Shown here: in pieces, positions 35,630 to 50,803 of the stretch
Layout of the letters: the number at the start of each line of letters is the position of its first letter
How positions within the stretch are numbered: the first letter of the stretch is position 1
NCBI GenBank assembly: GCA_004551485.1
Contig: SBLD01000001.1
Coordinates: 62,001-126,000, forward strand
Length of the DNA stretch: 64,000 bases
Direction of reading: 5' to 3'
Source of the DNA: Billgrantia azerbaijanica
Lineage (GTDB): Bacteria; Pseudomonadota; Gammaproteobacteria; Pseudomonadales; Halomonadaceae
Position numbers and translations under genes: made by a program
The notes under the pieces: model-generated
Databases searched by the model: none
Seen by the model: only the letters and a program-made list of their open reading frames with translations
What the model was told of the DNA's origin: nothing

Positions 35630-36073
35630 ATGGTAATGGACATCAACGAGATTCGTGAATATCTGCCACACCGTTACCCTTTCCTGCTGGTGGATCGGGT
35701 CATGGAGCTGGCAGTCGGCGAATCCATCGTTGCCTACAAGCACGTCAGCATCAACGAACCGTTCTTCAACGGCCACTTCCCCCACCATCCGATCATGCCC
35801 GGCGTGCTGGTGATCGAGGCCCTGGCCCAGGCCTGTGGCATCCTCGGTTTCAAGACCGTCAACAAGCTGCCCGCCGACGGCTACGTCTACTACCTGGTGG
35901 GCAGCGACAACGTGCGCTTCAAGCGCCCGGTGATGCCGGGCGACCGCCTGGTGCTGGAAGCGAAGGTGGAGCGTGAGAAGCGGGGCATCTGGAAGTTCGC
36001 CTGTCGTGCTACCGTAGACGGCGAACTGGCCTGCGAGGCCGATATCATCTGTGCCGAGAGGAAAGTCGCTTGA
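35630..36073 (+). CDS. fabZ: 3-hydroxyacyl-ACP dehydratase FabZ
   Basis: FabZ dehydrates 3-hydroxyacyl-ACP in fatty acid synthesis. The 147-residue hotdog-fold protein shows [13 protein letters not shown], the catalytic histidine in [20 protein letters not shown], and the glutamate of the same helix. Two ATGs (35630 and 35636) are in frame; the second gives MDINEI. Its stop overlaps the TTG start of lpxA. Confidence 0.97.
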   Translation: MVMDINEIREYLPHRYPFLLVDRVMELAVGESIVAYKHVSINEPFFNGHFPHHPIMPGVLVIEALAQACGILGFKTVNKLPADGYVYYLVGSDNVRFKRPVMPGDRLVLEAKVEREKRGIWKFACRATVDGELACEADIICAERKVA

Positions 36074-36837
36074 TCCATCCCACTGCCATCGTCGACCCCG
36101 GGGCACGCCTGGCCGAGGACGTCGAGGTCGGGCCCTTCACGGTGATCGGGCCCGACGTCGAGGTCGGGCCCGGCTCGCGCATCGGTCCGCACGTGGTGAT
36201 CAAGGGACCCACCGTGCTGGGCGCGCGCACCCGTATCTTCCAGTTCGCTTCCGTGGGCGAGGACTGCCAGGACAAGAAGTACGCCGGCGAGCCGACCCGC
36301 CTGGTGATGGGCGACGACAACGTCATCCGCGAAGGGGCGACGCTGCATCGCGGTACCGTCCAGGATCGGGGCGAGACCACCATCGGCTCGCGCAACCTCT
36401 TCATGGCCTACGTGCACGTGGGGCACGACTGCGTGATCGGCAACGACTGCATCCTGGCCAACCAGGCGACGCTCGCCGGTCACGTCACCCTGGGCGACTT
36501 CGCCATCCTGGGTGGTCTCTCCGCGGTGCACCAGTTCTGCCACTTCGGCAGTCATGCCATGGCCGGCGGCGGCTCGATCATCACCAAGGACACCCCCGCC
36601 TTCGTGATGGTCAACGGCAACCCGGCCCAGGTCCACGGGCTCAACCTGGTGGGACTCAGGCGGCGCGGCTTCTCCAAGGAGGCGATCAAGGCGCTCGGCG
36701 AGGGCTACCGGCTGGTCTATCGCCAGGGGCTCACCGTGGAGCAGGCGCTCGCCGAGCTGCGCGCCCGCTATCGCCTGCCCGAGACGGAGACCTTCGCCAC
36801 CTCCATCGAGGTGTCGACCCGCGGCATCGTGCGCTGA
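36070..36837 (+). CDS. lpxA: UDP-N-acetylglucosamine acyltransferase
   Basis: LpxA adds the first hydroxyacyl chain to UDP-GlcNAc, the first step of lipid A. The 255-residue protein is mostly left-handed beta-helix repeats ([20 protein letters not shown] and onward) with the catalytic histidine in the [16 protein letters not shown] region. It starts with TTG, overlapping the fabZ stop as TTGA, so translation is coupled. Confidence 0.96.
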   Translation: MIHPTAIVDPGARLAEDVEVGPFTVIGPDVEVGPGSRIGPHVVIKGPTVLGARTRIFQFASVGEDCQDKKYAGEPTRLVMGDDNVIREGATLHRGTVQDRGETTIGSRNLFMAYVHVGHDCVIGNDCILANQATLAGHVTLGDFAILGGLSAVHQFCHFGSHAMAGGGSIITKDTPAFVMVNGNPAQVHGLNLVGLRRRGFSKEAIKALGEGYRLVYRQGLTVEQALAELRARYRLPETETFATSIEVSTRGIVR

Positions 36838-36839
36838 CC

Positions 36840-38039
36840 ATGGCCGACGAGCCGCTCAAGGTCTACCTGGTCGCCGGCGAGCTCTCCGGCGACCTGCTCG
36901 GCGCCGGCCTGATGCGCGCGCTGAAGGCGCGCCACGGCGCCGTCGAGTTCCGCGGCATCGGCGGCGCGCGCATGCTGGCGGAGGGCATCGACAGCCGCTA
37001 CCCGCTGGAGACGCTCTCGGTGATGGGGCTCGTCGAGGTGGTGCGGCACCTGCCCCGGCTGCTGCGGGTACGCCGCGAGCTCCGGCGCGACGCCCTGGCC
37101 TGGCAGCCGGACATCATGGTCGGCATCGATGCCCCGGACTTCAACCTCGGCCTGGAGCGCGCGCTGCGTACTGCCGGCATCACCACCGCGCACTACGTCA
37201 GCCCCACGGTGTGGGCGTGGCGCCAGGGACGCGTCAGGGGCATCGCGCGCTCGGTCGATGCCATGCTCACCTTCCTGCCCTTCGAGGCGGCCTTCTACGC
37301 CCGCCACGGCGTGCCGGTGGCCTTCGTCGGCCACCCGCTGGCCGACGAGCTGCCGCTGGAGAACGACCGCCGCGCGGCACGCCGCGCCCTCGACCTCGAG
37401 CCGGCCGGAGCGGTGCTCGCCGTGCTGCCCGGCTCGCGGGCCAGCGAGATCCGCTTCATGGGCGCCCCCTTCCTGGATGCGGTCGAGCGCCTCTGCCTGG
37501 CGCGTCCGGCGCTGCGCGTGGTGATTCCCGCCGCGACCCCCGAGCGCCATCGCGAGCTCACGGCGCTGCTCGCCGCGCGCCCGGTGCTCGACGGTCGCGT
37601 CACCCTGCTCGACGGGCAGGCCCGCGAGGCGATGGTCGCCGCGGACGTGGTGCTGCTCACCTCGGGCACCGCGGCGCTGGAGGCGATGCTTTGTCACCGC
37701 TCAATGCTGGTGGCCTACCGCATGGCGCCGGCCTCCTTCTGGCTGGCGCGGCGGCTGGTCAAGACCGAATGGATCTCGCTACCCAACCTCATCGCCCGCG
37801 AGACGCTGGTGCCGGAGCTGATCCAGGAGGCGGTCACGCCCGAGGCGATCGCCGAGCGGCTGGGCGCCCTGCTCGATGCCGGGGACGGCCGGGCGGCCCT
37901 GGAGGCGCGCTTTGCGACCATGCATGCGGCGCTGCAGCGGGACGCCAGCCGTCGCGCCGCCGAGGCCCTCGAGGCGCTGGTGGCGGGCCGGCCGCTGCCG
38001 CCGAGCGTCGCTCCCGAGACCGACCCGGAGGCGGGGTGA
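36840..38039 (+). CDS. lpxB: Lipid-A-disaccharide synthase
   Basis: LpxB joins two acylated glucosamines to give the lipid A disaccharide. The 399-residue GT-B-fold glycosyltransferase begins [18 protein letters not shown] and contains [23 protein letters not shown], the membrane-binding segment [13 protein letters not shown] and the SRASEI sugar-nucleotide loop. Its stop overlaps the rnhB start as TGATG. Confidence 0.96.
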   Translation: MADEPLKVYLVAGELSGDLLGAGLMRALKARHGAVEFRGIGGARMLAEGIDSRYPLETLSVMGLVEVVRHLPRLLRVRRELRRDALAWQPDIMVGIDAPDFNLGLERALRTAGITTAHYVSPTVWAWRQGRVRGIARSVDAMLTFLPFEAAFYARHGVPVAFVGHPLADELPLENDRRAARRALDLEPAGAVLAVLPGSRASEIRFMGAPFLDAVERLCLARPALRVVIPAATPERHRELTALLAARPVLDGRVTLLDGQAREAMVAADVVLLTSGTAALEAMLCHRSMLVAYRMAPASFWLARRLVKTEWISLPNLIARETLVPELIQEAVTPEAIAERLGALLDAGDGRAALEARFATMHAALQRDASRRAAEALEALVAGRPLPPSVAPETDPEAG

Positions 38040-38647
38040 TGAGCACCGCCTGGCCGCCGCTTTCGATCGACTACGCCGGCGAGCGCCTGGCCGGCGTCGA
38101 CGAGGTGGGGCGCGGCCCGCTGGTGGGCAGCGTGGTGGCCGCCGCGGTGATCCTCGACCCGGCTCGCCCCGTCGCGGGGCTCGGCGACTCCAAGGCGCTC
38201 ACCGCGCGCCGCCGCGAGGCGCTGGATGCCGAGATCCGCGAGGCGGCGCTCGCCTTCGCCGTGGCCGAGGCCAGCGCCGCCGAGGTGGACGAGTTCAATA
38301 TCTACCACGCCACCCACCTCGCCATGCGCCGCGCCATCGATGCCCTGACGCCGGCCGCCGAGTACCTGCTGGTGGACGGCAATCGCCTGCCCGGGCATCA
38401 TGTCCCCGGCCAGGCGGTGGTCAAGGGCGACGCCCGCCATCCGGCCATCGCCGCGGCCTCGATACTCGCCAAGGTGGCCCGCGACGCCCAGATGGTGGCG
38501 CTGGATGCGCGCCATCCCGACTACGGCTTCGCCCGCCACAAGGGCTACCCGACGCGTGAGCACCTGGCCGCCCTGGAGCGCCTGGGGCCGCTGCCCGAGC
38601 ATCGCCGCTCCTTTGGTCCGGTCAGGCGTCAGCTGGTGTTGTTCTAG
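38039..38647 (+). CDS. rnhB: Ribonuclease HII
   Basis: RNase HII removes ribonucleotides from DNA. The 202-residue protein has the catalytic [17 protein letters not shown] segment near residue 21 and the second catalytic aspartate in [10 protein letters not shown]. Length is typical. It overlaps lpxB by 1 nt and is followed by the large palindromic repeat copy B. Confidence 0.97.
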   Translation: MSTAWPPLSIDYAGERLAGVDEVGRGPLVGSVVAAAVILDPARPVAGLGDSKALTARRREALDAEIREAALAFAVAEASAAEVDEFNIYHATHLAMRRAIDALTPAAEYLLVDGNRLPGHHVPGQAVVKGDARHPAIAAASILAKVARDAQMVALDARHPDYGFARHKGYPTREHLAALERLGPLPEHRRSFGPVRRQLVLF

Positions 38648-38680
38648 TCCAAATATCAGTATCTCCCGGTAGCGAGGAGC

Positions 38681-38776
38681 GCCGGGGATAGGTCGTCGCG
38701 GGGGTCTTTTGCCAGGGATGGCAAAAGTAGCTTACAGGGATGTATTTACAGCGCCCCCGCGTAGACCTATCGCCGG
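38681..38776. repeat. Complex intergenic palindrome, copy B
   Basis: Outer arms GATAGGTC (38687-38694) / GACCTATC (38764-38771) and CGCGGGGG (38697-38704) / CCCCCGCG (38754-38761) enclose TTTTGCCA / TGGCAAAA (38707-38714 and 38719-38726). It shares plan, arm order and core with copies A and C. It lies between rnhB and dnaE. Confidence 0.85.
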
Positions 38777-38868
38777 ATCAGCCCGAGCGGGGTAGGTTGC
38801 TAGACTCCGGATCAGCGCCAGGCCATGTCACCAGTACCGATTATTTACTGCCAACTCTTGAGTCCGCC

Positions 38869-42384
<3,516 letters not shown>

Positions 42385-42385
42385 T

Positions 42386-42409
42386 GGGGGGGGGGAGGCC
42401 TGTCCCCGG
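42386..42409. repeat. G10 run and half copy of the palindromic repeat
   Basis: Ten consecutive G (42386-42395) directly follow the dnaE stop region, then AGGCCTGTCCCCGG (42396-42409). The latter matches the right outer arm of the repeat family (compare GGCCTGTC at 48418-48425). It looks like a truncated copy with the rest lost. Confidence 0.55.
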
Positions 42410-42445
42410 TGCCTCTCGACCAGCGGCAACCCATCATGCCCTGTC

Positions 42446-42473
42446 TTGCGTAGCGCGTTGAGGGTGCGATAAT
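42446..42473 (+). promoter_or_regulatory. Promoter of accA
   Basis: TTGCGT (42446-42451) and GATAAT (42468-42473) are 16 nt apart, about 60 nt upstream of the accA ATG. Confidence 0.6.
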
Positions 42474-42535
42474 GCCTGGCATTTGACGTGCCGCCGGTGC
42501 TGCCGTGCGGCGGAAATCACGGATCGGCTTTCTCT

Positions 42536-43489
<954 letters not shown>

Positions 43490-43510
43490 CGGGCCTTTCC
43501 GCATTCGGTC

Positions 43511-44812
43511 ATGCCCCTCCAGTCCCTGATCGACAACGCCCTGGCGGAGACCCCGCCGGGGCGTGTCGTCTGGGTGGCGCTCTCCGGCGGGCTCGACTCC
43601 AGCCTGCTGCTGACACTCGCCGCCGCTGCCTGTCGCCGTCACCCCCATCCGCTCCATGCCCTGCACGTCCATCACGGCCTGCAGGGCGCCGCCGACGATT
43701 TCGAGACGCAGTGCCGGCGCCTTTGCTCGCGTCTCGGTGTGCCGCTGTTCGTCGAGCGAGTGAGCGTGGTGCGCGACACGGGGCAGGGGCTGGAGGGGGC
43801 GGCGCGGGAGGCGCGCTACGCCGCCTTCGCGCGGCGCGTGGCGCCCGGCGAGACGCTGTGGCTTGCCCAGCACCGCGACGACCAGGCCGAGACCTTCATG
43901 CTCGCCGCCCTGCGCGGCAGCGGCGTGCGCGGCCTGGCCGCCATGCCGGCCCGCCGCGACTGGCAGGGACGGCACCTCGTGCGCCCGCTGCTGGGCCAGC
44001 CGCGGGCCGCCCTCGAGGCCGAGGCGACGCGTCGTGGCCTGGCCTGGGTCGATGACCCCTCCAACGACGACGAGCGGCTCGACCGCAACTTCCTGCGCTG
44101 TGTCGTGCTGCCGCTGCTGGCCACGCGCTGGCCCGAGGCCGGCCGGGCCCTGGCGCACAGCGCCGCCCGGGCGGCCGAGGCCGACGGGTTGCTCGATGAG
44201 CTGGCGGCCCTCGACCTGGCGACCCTCGGCGGCGAACCGGCGCGGCTGGAGGCCGGGGCGCTGGCGACCCTGTCGCGGGCGCGCCAGCGGTTGCTCGTTC
44301 GTCATTGCTGCCAGCGGCTGGGGCTGCCCACTCCGCCGGCGCGGCGCCTCGACAGCCTGCTTGCGCAGCTCGCGGCGCGCCCGGATGCCGCGGTGCGGGT
44401 GGCCTGGCCCGGCGGCGAGGCCCGGGTGTGGCGGGGCGGCCTCTACCTGCGCGTCCCCGGCGAGGCGCTGCCGGCGGGGTGGCAGGTGGCGTGGGACGGC
44501 CAGGCGCCGCTCGCCACGCCGCTGGGGACGCTGGCGGTGCGCCTGGTGCGCCGGGACGGCGAGCGCGGAAGCCTGCGGGTGGCGATGCGCCGGGGCGGCG
44601 AGCGGCTGCGCCTGCCGGGGCGGGGCACGCGCGACCTCAAGCGGCTGCTGCAGGAGCGGGAGGTGCCGCCCTGGGAGCGCGAGCGGCTGCTGGTAGCGTG
44701 GCATGACGAGCGGCCGGTGGCGGTGCTGGCGCCGGACTGCGGCGGCTGGTTGTGGGTCGGCGAGGGGTGGCGTGGCGAGCCGCCCGCGGCCGTCACGCAA
44801 ACGTCAGGGTGA
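43511..44812 (+). CDS. tilS: tRNA(Ile)-lysidine synthetase
   Basis: TilS changes the wobble base of tRNA-Ile(CAU) to lysidine. The 433-residue protein has the ATP-pyrophosphatase loop SGGLDSSLLL near residue 25 and the LAQHRDDQAETFML motif near 118, then TilS-specific C-terminal domains. Codon use is extremely GC-rich in the C-terminal half. Its last 20 nt overlap the 3' end of ppx on the other strand. Confidence 0.95.
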   Translation: MPLQSLIDNALAETPPGRVVWVALSGGLDSSLLLTLAAAACRRHPHPLHALHVHHGLQGAADDFETQCRRLCSRLGVPLFVERVSVVRDTGQGLEGAAREARYAAFARRVAPGETLWLAQHRDDQAETFMLAALRGSGVRGLAAMPARRDWQGRHLVRPLLGQPRAALEAEATRRGLAWVDDPSNDDERLDRNFLRCVVLPLLATRWPEAGRALAHSAARAAEADGLLDELAALDLATLGGEPARLEAGALATLSRARQRLLVRHCCQRLGLPTPPARRLDSLLAQLAARPDAAVRVAWPGGEARVWRGGLYLRVPGEALPAGWQVAWDGQAPLATPLGTLAVRLVRRDGERGSLRVAMRRGGERLRLPGRGTRDLKRLLQEREVPPWERERLLVAWHDERPVAVLAPDCGGWLWVGEGWRGEPPAAVTQTSG

Positions 44813-46313
44813 AGCCGGCGGCGTCCTGGTAGGCAGCTTCCTGCTCCAGGTCCGTCTGCAGCAGCAGGGGATCCTCGGCGGCGTCGAGTCGCAGGTGGAG
44901 TGCCTCGTCGCGCACGCTGAGGTGCGGGACCGCGGGCGGTTGTTCCGGGCGCGCGTGGTTGAGCAGCACCGCCAGGCGCAGCAGCCGGGCCAGCCGTCCC
45001 AGGGTGACCCGTTCCGTTGCCGGGAGGGCCCGCCACTCCTTGAGCGGGAACTTGCGCCGATGGGCGCGGACCAGGAACGCCAGCCGGCGCTGCTCGAGGC
45101 GGGAGAAGCCGGCGAGGTCGGAGTTCTCCAGCAGGTAGGCGCCGTGGCGGTGGAACTGGCTGTGCGAGACGGCCTGGCCGATCTCGTGGAGGCGGGCCGC
45201 CCAGGCGAGGAAGCGCGCCTGGTCGTCGTCGAGCGCCCAGGCGTCGCGCACCTGGGCGAGCAGCGCCGTGGTGGAGGCGGCGACGTGGCGCGCCTGGCGC
45301 AGGTCGACCGCGTAGCGCCGCTCCAGCATTTCCAGTGTCTTCAGCCGGGCGTCCTCGGGGCTGTTGCGCCCCACCATGTCATGCAGCACGCCCTCGCGCA
45401 GGGCGCCGTCGGCATAGCGCATCGCATCGAGCCCGAAGGCCGCGAAGATGGCCGTCAGGATGGCCACCCCGGCCGGGAAGACCCGCGCGCGATCGGCCTT
45501 GAGCCCCGTCAGGTCGAGCTTGTCGACGTGCTTGCACTGCAGCAGCCGGCGGCGCAGCCGCTCGAGCCCGTGGCGGGTGATCACGCCTTCCGGGGCATCG
45601 CCGGCGGCGGCGATCACCGCGGCGGCGGCCTTGATGGTGCCGCTGGCCCCCACCGGATCGTCCCAGCCCAGCGCCTGGTAGGGACGCAGGATGTTGGCCA
45701 GCTCCGAGCGGGCGGCCAGCTCGGCGCGGCGGAATGCCTTCTCGGTGATGGCGCCATCGGCAAAGAAGCGCCGGGTGTAGGTCACGCAGCCCAGCTGCAG
45801 GCTCTCCAGGGCGAGGGGCTCGAAGCGCTCGCCGATGATGAATTCCGTGGAGCCGCCGCCGATGTCGACGATCAGGCGGCGCCCGTTCTCGGCCAGCGCA
45901 TGGGCGGCCCCCAGGTAGATGAGGCGCGCCTCCTCGCGGCCGGCGATGATCTCCACGCGGCAGCCCAGCAGCGCCTCGGCCCGGTCGATGAGCGTCTGGC
46001 TGTTCTCGGCGTCGCGCAGGGCATTGGTCCCCACCACGCGCAGGTGGCCGGGCGCGATGTCGCTGACGAAGGGCGCGAAGCGCGCCAGGCACTCCATGGC
46101 CCGGGTCATGGCGGCCTCGTCCAGGTACCCTGCCGGATCGAGGCCGGCGGCGAGCTGTACCTTCTCGCCGCGCCGTGCCACCACCTGCAGGCGTCCGCCG
46201 ACTTCGTTGGCGACCAGCAGGTGAAAGCTGTTGGAACCCAGGTCGATGGCGGCCAGGCGGGTCAGCGCCGGGCTGGCCGGAGGGGAGTCGGGCCGGTCCG
46301 TGGAATTGGTCAT
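44793..46313 (-). CDS. ppx: Exopolyphosphatase / guanosine pentaphosphatase
   Basis: Ppx removes terminal phosphates from polyphosphate. The 506-residue protein of the ASKHA superfamily shows AAIDLGSNSFHLLV, DIGGGSTEFI and a C-terminal HD-like region (RLHEIGQAVSHSQFHRHG). The ATG at 46313 gives a family-like N-terminus; a further upstream ATG at 46355 is less likely. It is convergent with tilS (20-nt overlap) and divergent from rho. Ppk1 is in this window too, at 53978-56224, but not in an operon with it. Confidence 0.94.
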   Translation of the reverse strand: MTNSTDRPDSPPASPALTRLAAIDLGSNSFHLLVANEVGGRLQVVARRGEKVQLAAGLDPAGYLDEAAMTRAMECLARFAPFVSDIAPGHLRVVGTNALRDAENSQTLIDRAEALLGCRVEIIAGREEARLIYLGAAHALAENGRRLIVDIGGGSTEFIIGERFEPLALESLQLGCVTYTRRFFADGAITEKAFRRAELAARSELANILRPYQALGWDDPVGASGTIKAAAAVIAAAGDAPEGVITRHGLERLRRRLLQCKHVDKLDLTGLKADRARVFPAGVAILTAIFAAFGLDAMRYADGALREGVLHDMVGRNSPEDARLKTLEMLERRYAVDLRQARHVAASTTALLAQVRDAWALDDDQARFLAWAARLHEIGQAVSHSQFHRHGAYLLENSDLAGFSRLEQRRLAFLVRAHRRKFPLKEWRALPATERVTLGRLARLLRLAVLLNHARPEQPPAVPHLSVRDEALHLRLDAAEDPLLLQTDLEQEAAYQDAAGFTLTFA

Positions 46314-46813
46314 GGCAGCGTCCTGGCAACGAATGGGCAAAGGGTGCGGTGCCACCCGGGGCTTGTCAATCGCGGCGCCCGTGTCGGTCGTCGCGGGGGT
46401 TGCGTTCCCCCTCGGCCTTGTCTACCATCGTGTCGTTCGCCTGTTCCGAATGCTTCCCGGCCGTGACACGACGTGCGCGTCGCGGTCAACCCAAGTCGTC
46501 AGTCAGTCCCTTTTGTCGTTTTCGCTGCTGCGCCTGTCGCATCATGGCGCGCAAACCCAGCGCAGGCGACGGCAGTCCAGGCGACCATAACGCTGCTCCC
46601 CGACCACGATGCCGCCCTGCGGTCTGCGTCCGTCAGCCGAATCCCTCTGGCAGAGCGATGTCGGGCATCGAGTTCGCAACCCGCCGGTCATCGCCAGCGA
46701 GTGGCTGCCAAGCCGGGCTCTGAACGCACCCAAGCGGCGTACCGTTCTTCATTTCCCGTCGTCACCACGGCGCCGTGCCGTCACGCTGATATGAGCAACC
46801 TCCGAACGCACCG
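46314..46813 (+). promoter_or_regulatory. 500-nt ppx-rho intergenic region: candidate promoter and long rho leader
   Basis: This stretch has no convincing gene. TTGCGT (46400-46405) and TACCAT (46423-46428) with 17 nt spacing could be the rho promoter, leaving a leader near 380 nt. Much of 46480-46800 is C-rich and G-poor in places, which suits a rut site. In E. coli rho is autoregulated by Rho-dependent termination in its leader, so the same is likely. The gap also holds the divergent ppx start. Confidence 0.5.
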
Positions 46814-48073
<1,260 letters not shown>

Positions 48074-48103
48074 TCGGAGCTATTGCGCTTGCGGATACTG
48101 CGT

Positions 48104-48240
48104 TGAATCCTCGCTGGTGCGCCAGTCCGATCGGCCTGCTCATGTACTACTCGTACACTCCGCGGCCTCGCTCGGGTTCGCCTTGTCTCTGCTTCGCTCA
48201 TTACGCTCCGATGGCCGGTGCTCTGCGCTTCGGCTATTTG
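48104..48240. repeat. Second repeat-like segment downstream of rho
   Basis: A segment with TGTAC-5 nt-GTACA (around 48145) within CTCATGTACTACTCGTACAC, followed by TCCGCGG and a purine-poor stretch with TTCGCTCATTACGCTCCGATG. From memory, similar CTCATGTAC..GTACACTCCG strings recur between genes in other gammaproteobacteria. I cannot confirm copy number here; only one copy is in the window. Confidence 0.4.
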
Positions 48241-48250
48241 CCGAGGCGAG

Positions 48251-48430
48251 CGGCGCCGGGGACAGGCCGAAGAGGAGGTCTTTTGCCATGGGTGAGGAGC
48301 ATTGCTCCGAACGGGCTGGCCATGGATGGCCAGCCCTGGTCCTGCAAGCGGAGCAGGATGCGAGAGCGAAGCAGGGCAAAAGTAGCGCCCAGGAGGGGTT
48401 CACAGCGCCTCCTCGTAGGCCTGTCGACGG
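48251..48430. repeat. Complex intergenic palindrome, copy C, with enlarged core
   Basis: Outer arms GACAGGCC (48261-48268) / GGCCTGTC (48418-48425) and GAGGAGG (48272-48278) / CCTCCTC (48408-48414) enclose TTTTGCC / GGCAAAA (48281-48287 and 48375-48381). Unlike copies A and B, about 87 nt separate the core arms. These include a perfect GGCTGGCCAT / ATGGCCAGCC palindrome (48314-48323 and 48326-48335). It lies between rho and ubiD. Confidence 0.85.
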
Positions 48431-48527
48431 TAAAGCCGCGGGCTGAAACTACCTCGCGGACGGACGAGAAAGGAAGGGGCGGCATGCTATGCTGCCCCTT
48501 TCGTCATTGCGGAACCGGGAAATCCGA

Positions 48528-50027
48528 ATGAAGTACAAGGACCTGCGCGACTTCATCGCCGCCCTCGAGGAACGGGGCGAGCTGCAGCGGGTGACCGCCG
48601 AGGTCGATCCCTACCTGGAGATCACCGAGATCTGCGACCGCACCCTGCGCGCCGGCGGCCCGGCGCTGCTGTTCGAGAACGTCAAGGGCCACGCCATGCC
48701 GCTGCTCGGCAACCTCTTCGGCACGTCGCAGCGGGTCGCGCTGGGCATGGGCGAGGAGTCGGTCGCGGCGCTGCGCGAGGTGGGCAAGCTGCTCGCCTTC
48801 CTCAAGGAGCCCGACCCGCCCAAGGGCTTCCGCGACGCCTGGGAGAAGCTGCCGATCTTCAAGCAGGTGATGAACATGGGGCCCAGGACGGTGCGCAGCG
48901 CCCCGGTGCAGGAGGTGGTGCTCGAAGGCGAGGACGTCGACCTCGACCGCCTGCCGATCCAGCACTGCTGGCCCGGCGATGCCGCCCCGCTCGTCACCTG
49001 GCCGCTGGTGGTCACGCGCGGGCCGCACAAGACGCGCCAGAACCTCGGCATCTACCGCCAGCAGAAGCTCGGCCGGAACCGCCTGATCATGCGCTGGCTG
49101 TCACACCGCGGCGGGGCGCTGGACTTCCAGGAGTGGCAGGCCGCCCATCCCGGCGAGCCCTTCCCCGTGGCCGTGGCGCTGGGCGCCGACCCGGCGACCA
49201 TCCTCGGCGCGGTGACGCCGGTGCCGGACACGCTCTCCGAGTACGCCTTCGCCGGGCTGCTCCGGGGCTCGCGTACCGAGCTGGTCAAGTGCGGCCACGC
49301 CGACCTGGAGGTTCCTGCCTCGGCAGAAATCATCCTCGAGGGGGTCATCCATCCCGGCGACACGGCGCCGGAAGGCCCCTATGGCGACCACACCGGCTAC
49401 TACAACGAGGTGGACCACTTCCCGGTGTTCACGGTGACGCGCATGACGATGCGCCGCGACGCCATCTACCATTCGACCTATACCGGTCGCCCGCCCGACG
49501 AGCCGGCGATCCTCGGCGTGGCGCTCAACGAGGTGTTCGTGCCGATCCTGCGCAAGCAGTTCCCCGAGATCACCGACTTCTACCTGCCGCCGGAGGGGTG
49601 CTCCTACCGCCTGGCGGTGGTGACCATGAAGAAGCAGTATCCCGGGCATGCCAAGCGCGTGATGATGGGCGTGTGGAGCTTCCTGCGCCAGTTCATGTAT
49701 ACCAAGTTCGTGGTGGTGCTCGACGACGATGTCAGTGCCCGCGACTGGGAGGACGTGATCTGGGCCATCACCACCCGCATGGACCCGGTCCGCGACACCG
49801 TGATGGTCGAGAACACGCCCATCGACTACCTGGATTTCGCCTCGCCGGTGGCCGGGCTCGGCTCCAAGATGGGGCTCGACGCCACCGCCAAGTGGCCCGG
49901 CGAGACCGACCGCGAATGGGGCACGCCCATCGTCATGGACGAGGCCGTCAAGGCACGCGTCAGCGCACGCTGGAACGAACTGGGCATCGTGCTCCCCGAC
50001 ACCCCTGACGACAAGAGGCATTCATGA
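48528..50027 (+). CDS. ubiD: 4-hydroxy-3-polyprenylbenzoate decarboxylase
   Basis: UbiD decarboxylates the polyprenyl hydroxybenzoate intermediate of ubiquinone using prenylated FMN. The 499-residue protein starts [19 protein letters not shown] and contains [31 protein letters not shown] and the catalytic [15 protein letters not shown] region. It overlaps fre by 4 nt (ATGA). Other ubi genes (ubiE, ubiJ, ubiB) lie at the far end of the window. Confidence 0.97.
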   Translation: MKYKDLRDFIAALEERGELQRVTAEVDPYLEITEICDRTLRAGGPALLFENVKGHAMPLLGNLFGTSQRVALGMGEESVAALREVGKLLAFLKEPDPPKGFRDAWEKLPIFKQVMNMGPRTVRSAPVQEVVLEGEDVDLDRLPIQHCWPGDAAPLVTWPLVVTRGPHKTRQNLGIYRQQKLGRNRLIMRWLSHRGGALDFQEWQAAHPGEPFPVAVALGADPATILGAVTPVPDTLSEYAFAGLLRGSRTELVKCGHADLEVPASAEIILEGVIHPGDTAPEGPYGDHTGYYNEVDHFPVFTVTRMTMRRDAIYHSTYTGRPPDEPAILGVALNEVFVPILRKQFPEITDFYLPPEGCSYRLAVVTMKKQYPGHAKRVMMGVWSFLRQFMYTKFVVVLDDDVSARDWEDVIWAITTRMDPVRDTVMVENTPIDYLDFASPVAGLGSKMGLDATAKWPGETDREWGTPIVMDEAVKARVSARWNELGIVLPDTPDDKRHS

Positions 50028-50803
50028 CGGCAAGGACCCTGACCTGCCAGGTGACGGCGGTGGAGGACCTGACTCCCGACGTGTTCCGGGTGCGCCTGGA
50101 AGGTCGCGCCGAGGCCATGGCGCACGCCCCGGGCCAGTACCTGGAACTCCAGCTCGACGACGACACCTGGGTGCCGTTCTCCATCGCCAACGCCCACGTC
50201 GGCGATGGCACCCTGGAGCTGCACATCCAGCACTGGCCGGAGCGCGAGAACTCGGCGCGGCTGCGCGCCCTCGTCCAGGTCGCCGAGCGGCTCACCCTGT
50301 ACCTGCCCGGCGGCGACTGCGTGCTGGACAGCGACAGCGCCCGCCCGCTGCTGCTCATCGCCGCCGGCACCGGCTTCGCTCAGATGAAGGCGATCGTCGA
50401 GGCCTCGCTGCACGAGGCCCCCGAGCGCCCCATCGAGCTGTGGTGGGCGGCCCGCGAGCGGCGCGACCTCTACCTGGAGAGCCTGCCGCGGGAGTGGGCC
50501 GCGGCGCACCCGACCTTCCGCTTCCACCCGGTGACCGAGCGCGTGCCGGAGACGCCGCTGAGCGGCGAGCGGGTGATCGCCCACCGTGGGCGCATCGACG
50601 AGGCGCTGGCCACGGGCCTCGCCGATGCCGGCGGCCATGACGTCTACCTCTCCGGTTCGCCGGGCATGGTCTATGCCTGCGTGGATGTGCTCGCCTCGCT
50701 CGGCCTCGAGCCGTCGCGGGTCTTCTCCGACGTCTTTGCCTACGCCCCACGTTCTCCCCTGGTGCCCACCGTGGGCAGCCTCAGGCGGGACACCGGCTCA
50801 TGA
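50024..50803 (+). CDS. fre: NAD(P)H-flavin reductase
   Basis: Fre reduces free flavins; reduced FMN is used to make prenyl-FMN for UbiD. The 259-residue protein has a flavin-binding barrel (GQYLELQL and PFSIANA) and an NAD module ([35 protein letters not shown]). The overlaps ubiD-fre and fre-folM (both ATGA) mark a coupled set. The C-terminus is about 25 residues longer than E. coli Fre. Confidence 0.93.
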   Translation: MTARTLTCQVTAVEDLTPDVFRVRLEGRAEAMAHAPGQYLELQLDDDTWVPFSIANAHVGDGTLELHIQHWPERENSARLRALVQVAERLTLYLPGGDCVLDSDSARPLLLIAAGTGFAQMKAIVEASLHEAPERPIELWWAARERRDLYLESLPREWAAAHPTFRFHPVTERVPETPLSGERVIAHRGRIDEALATGLADAGGHDVYLSGSPGMVYACVDVLASLGLEPSRVFSDVFAYAPRSPLVPTVGSLRRDTGS

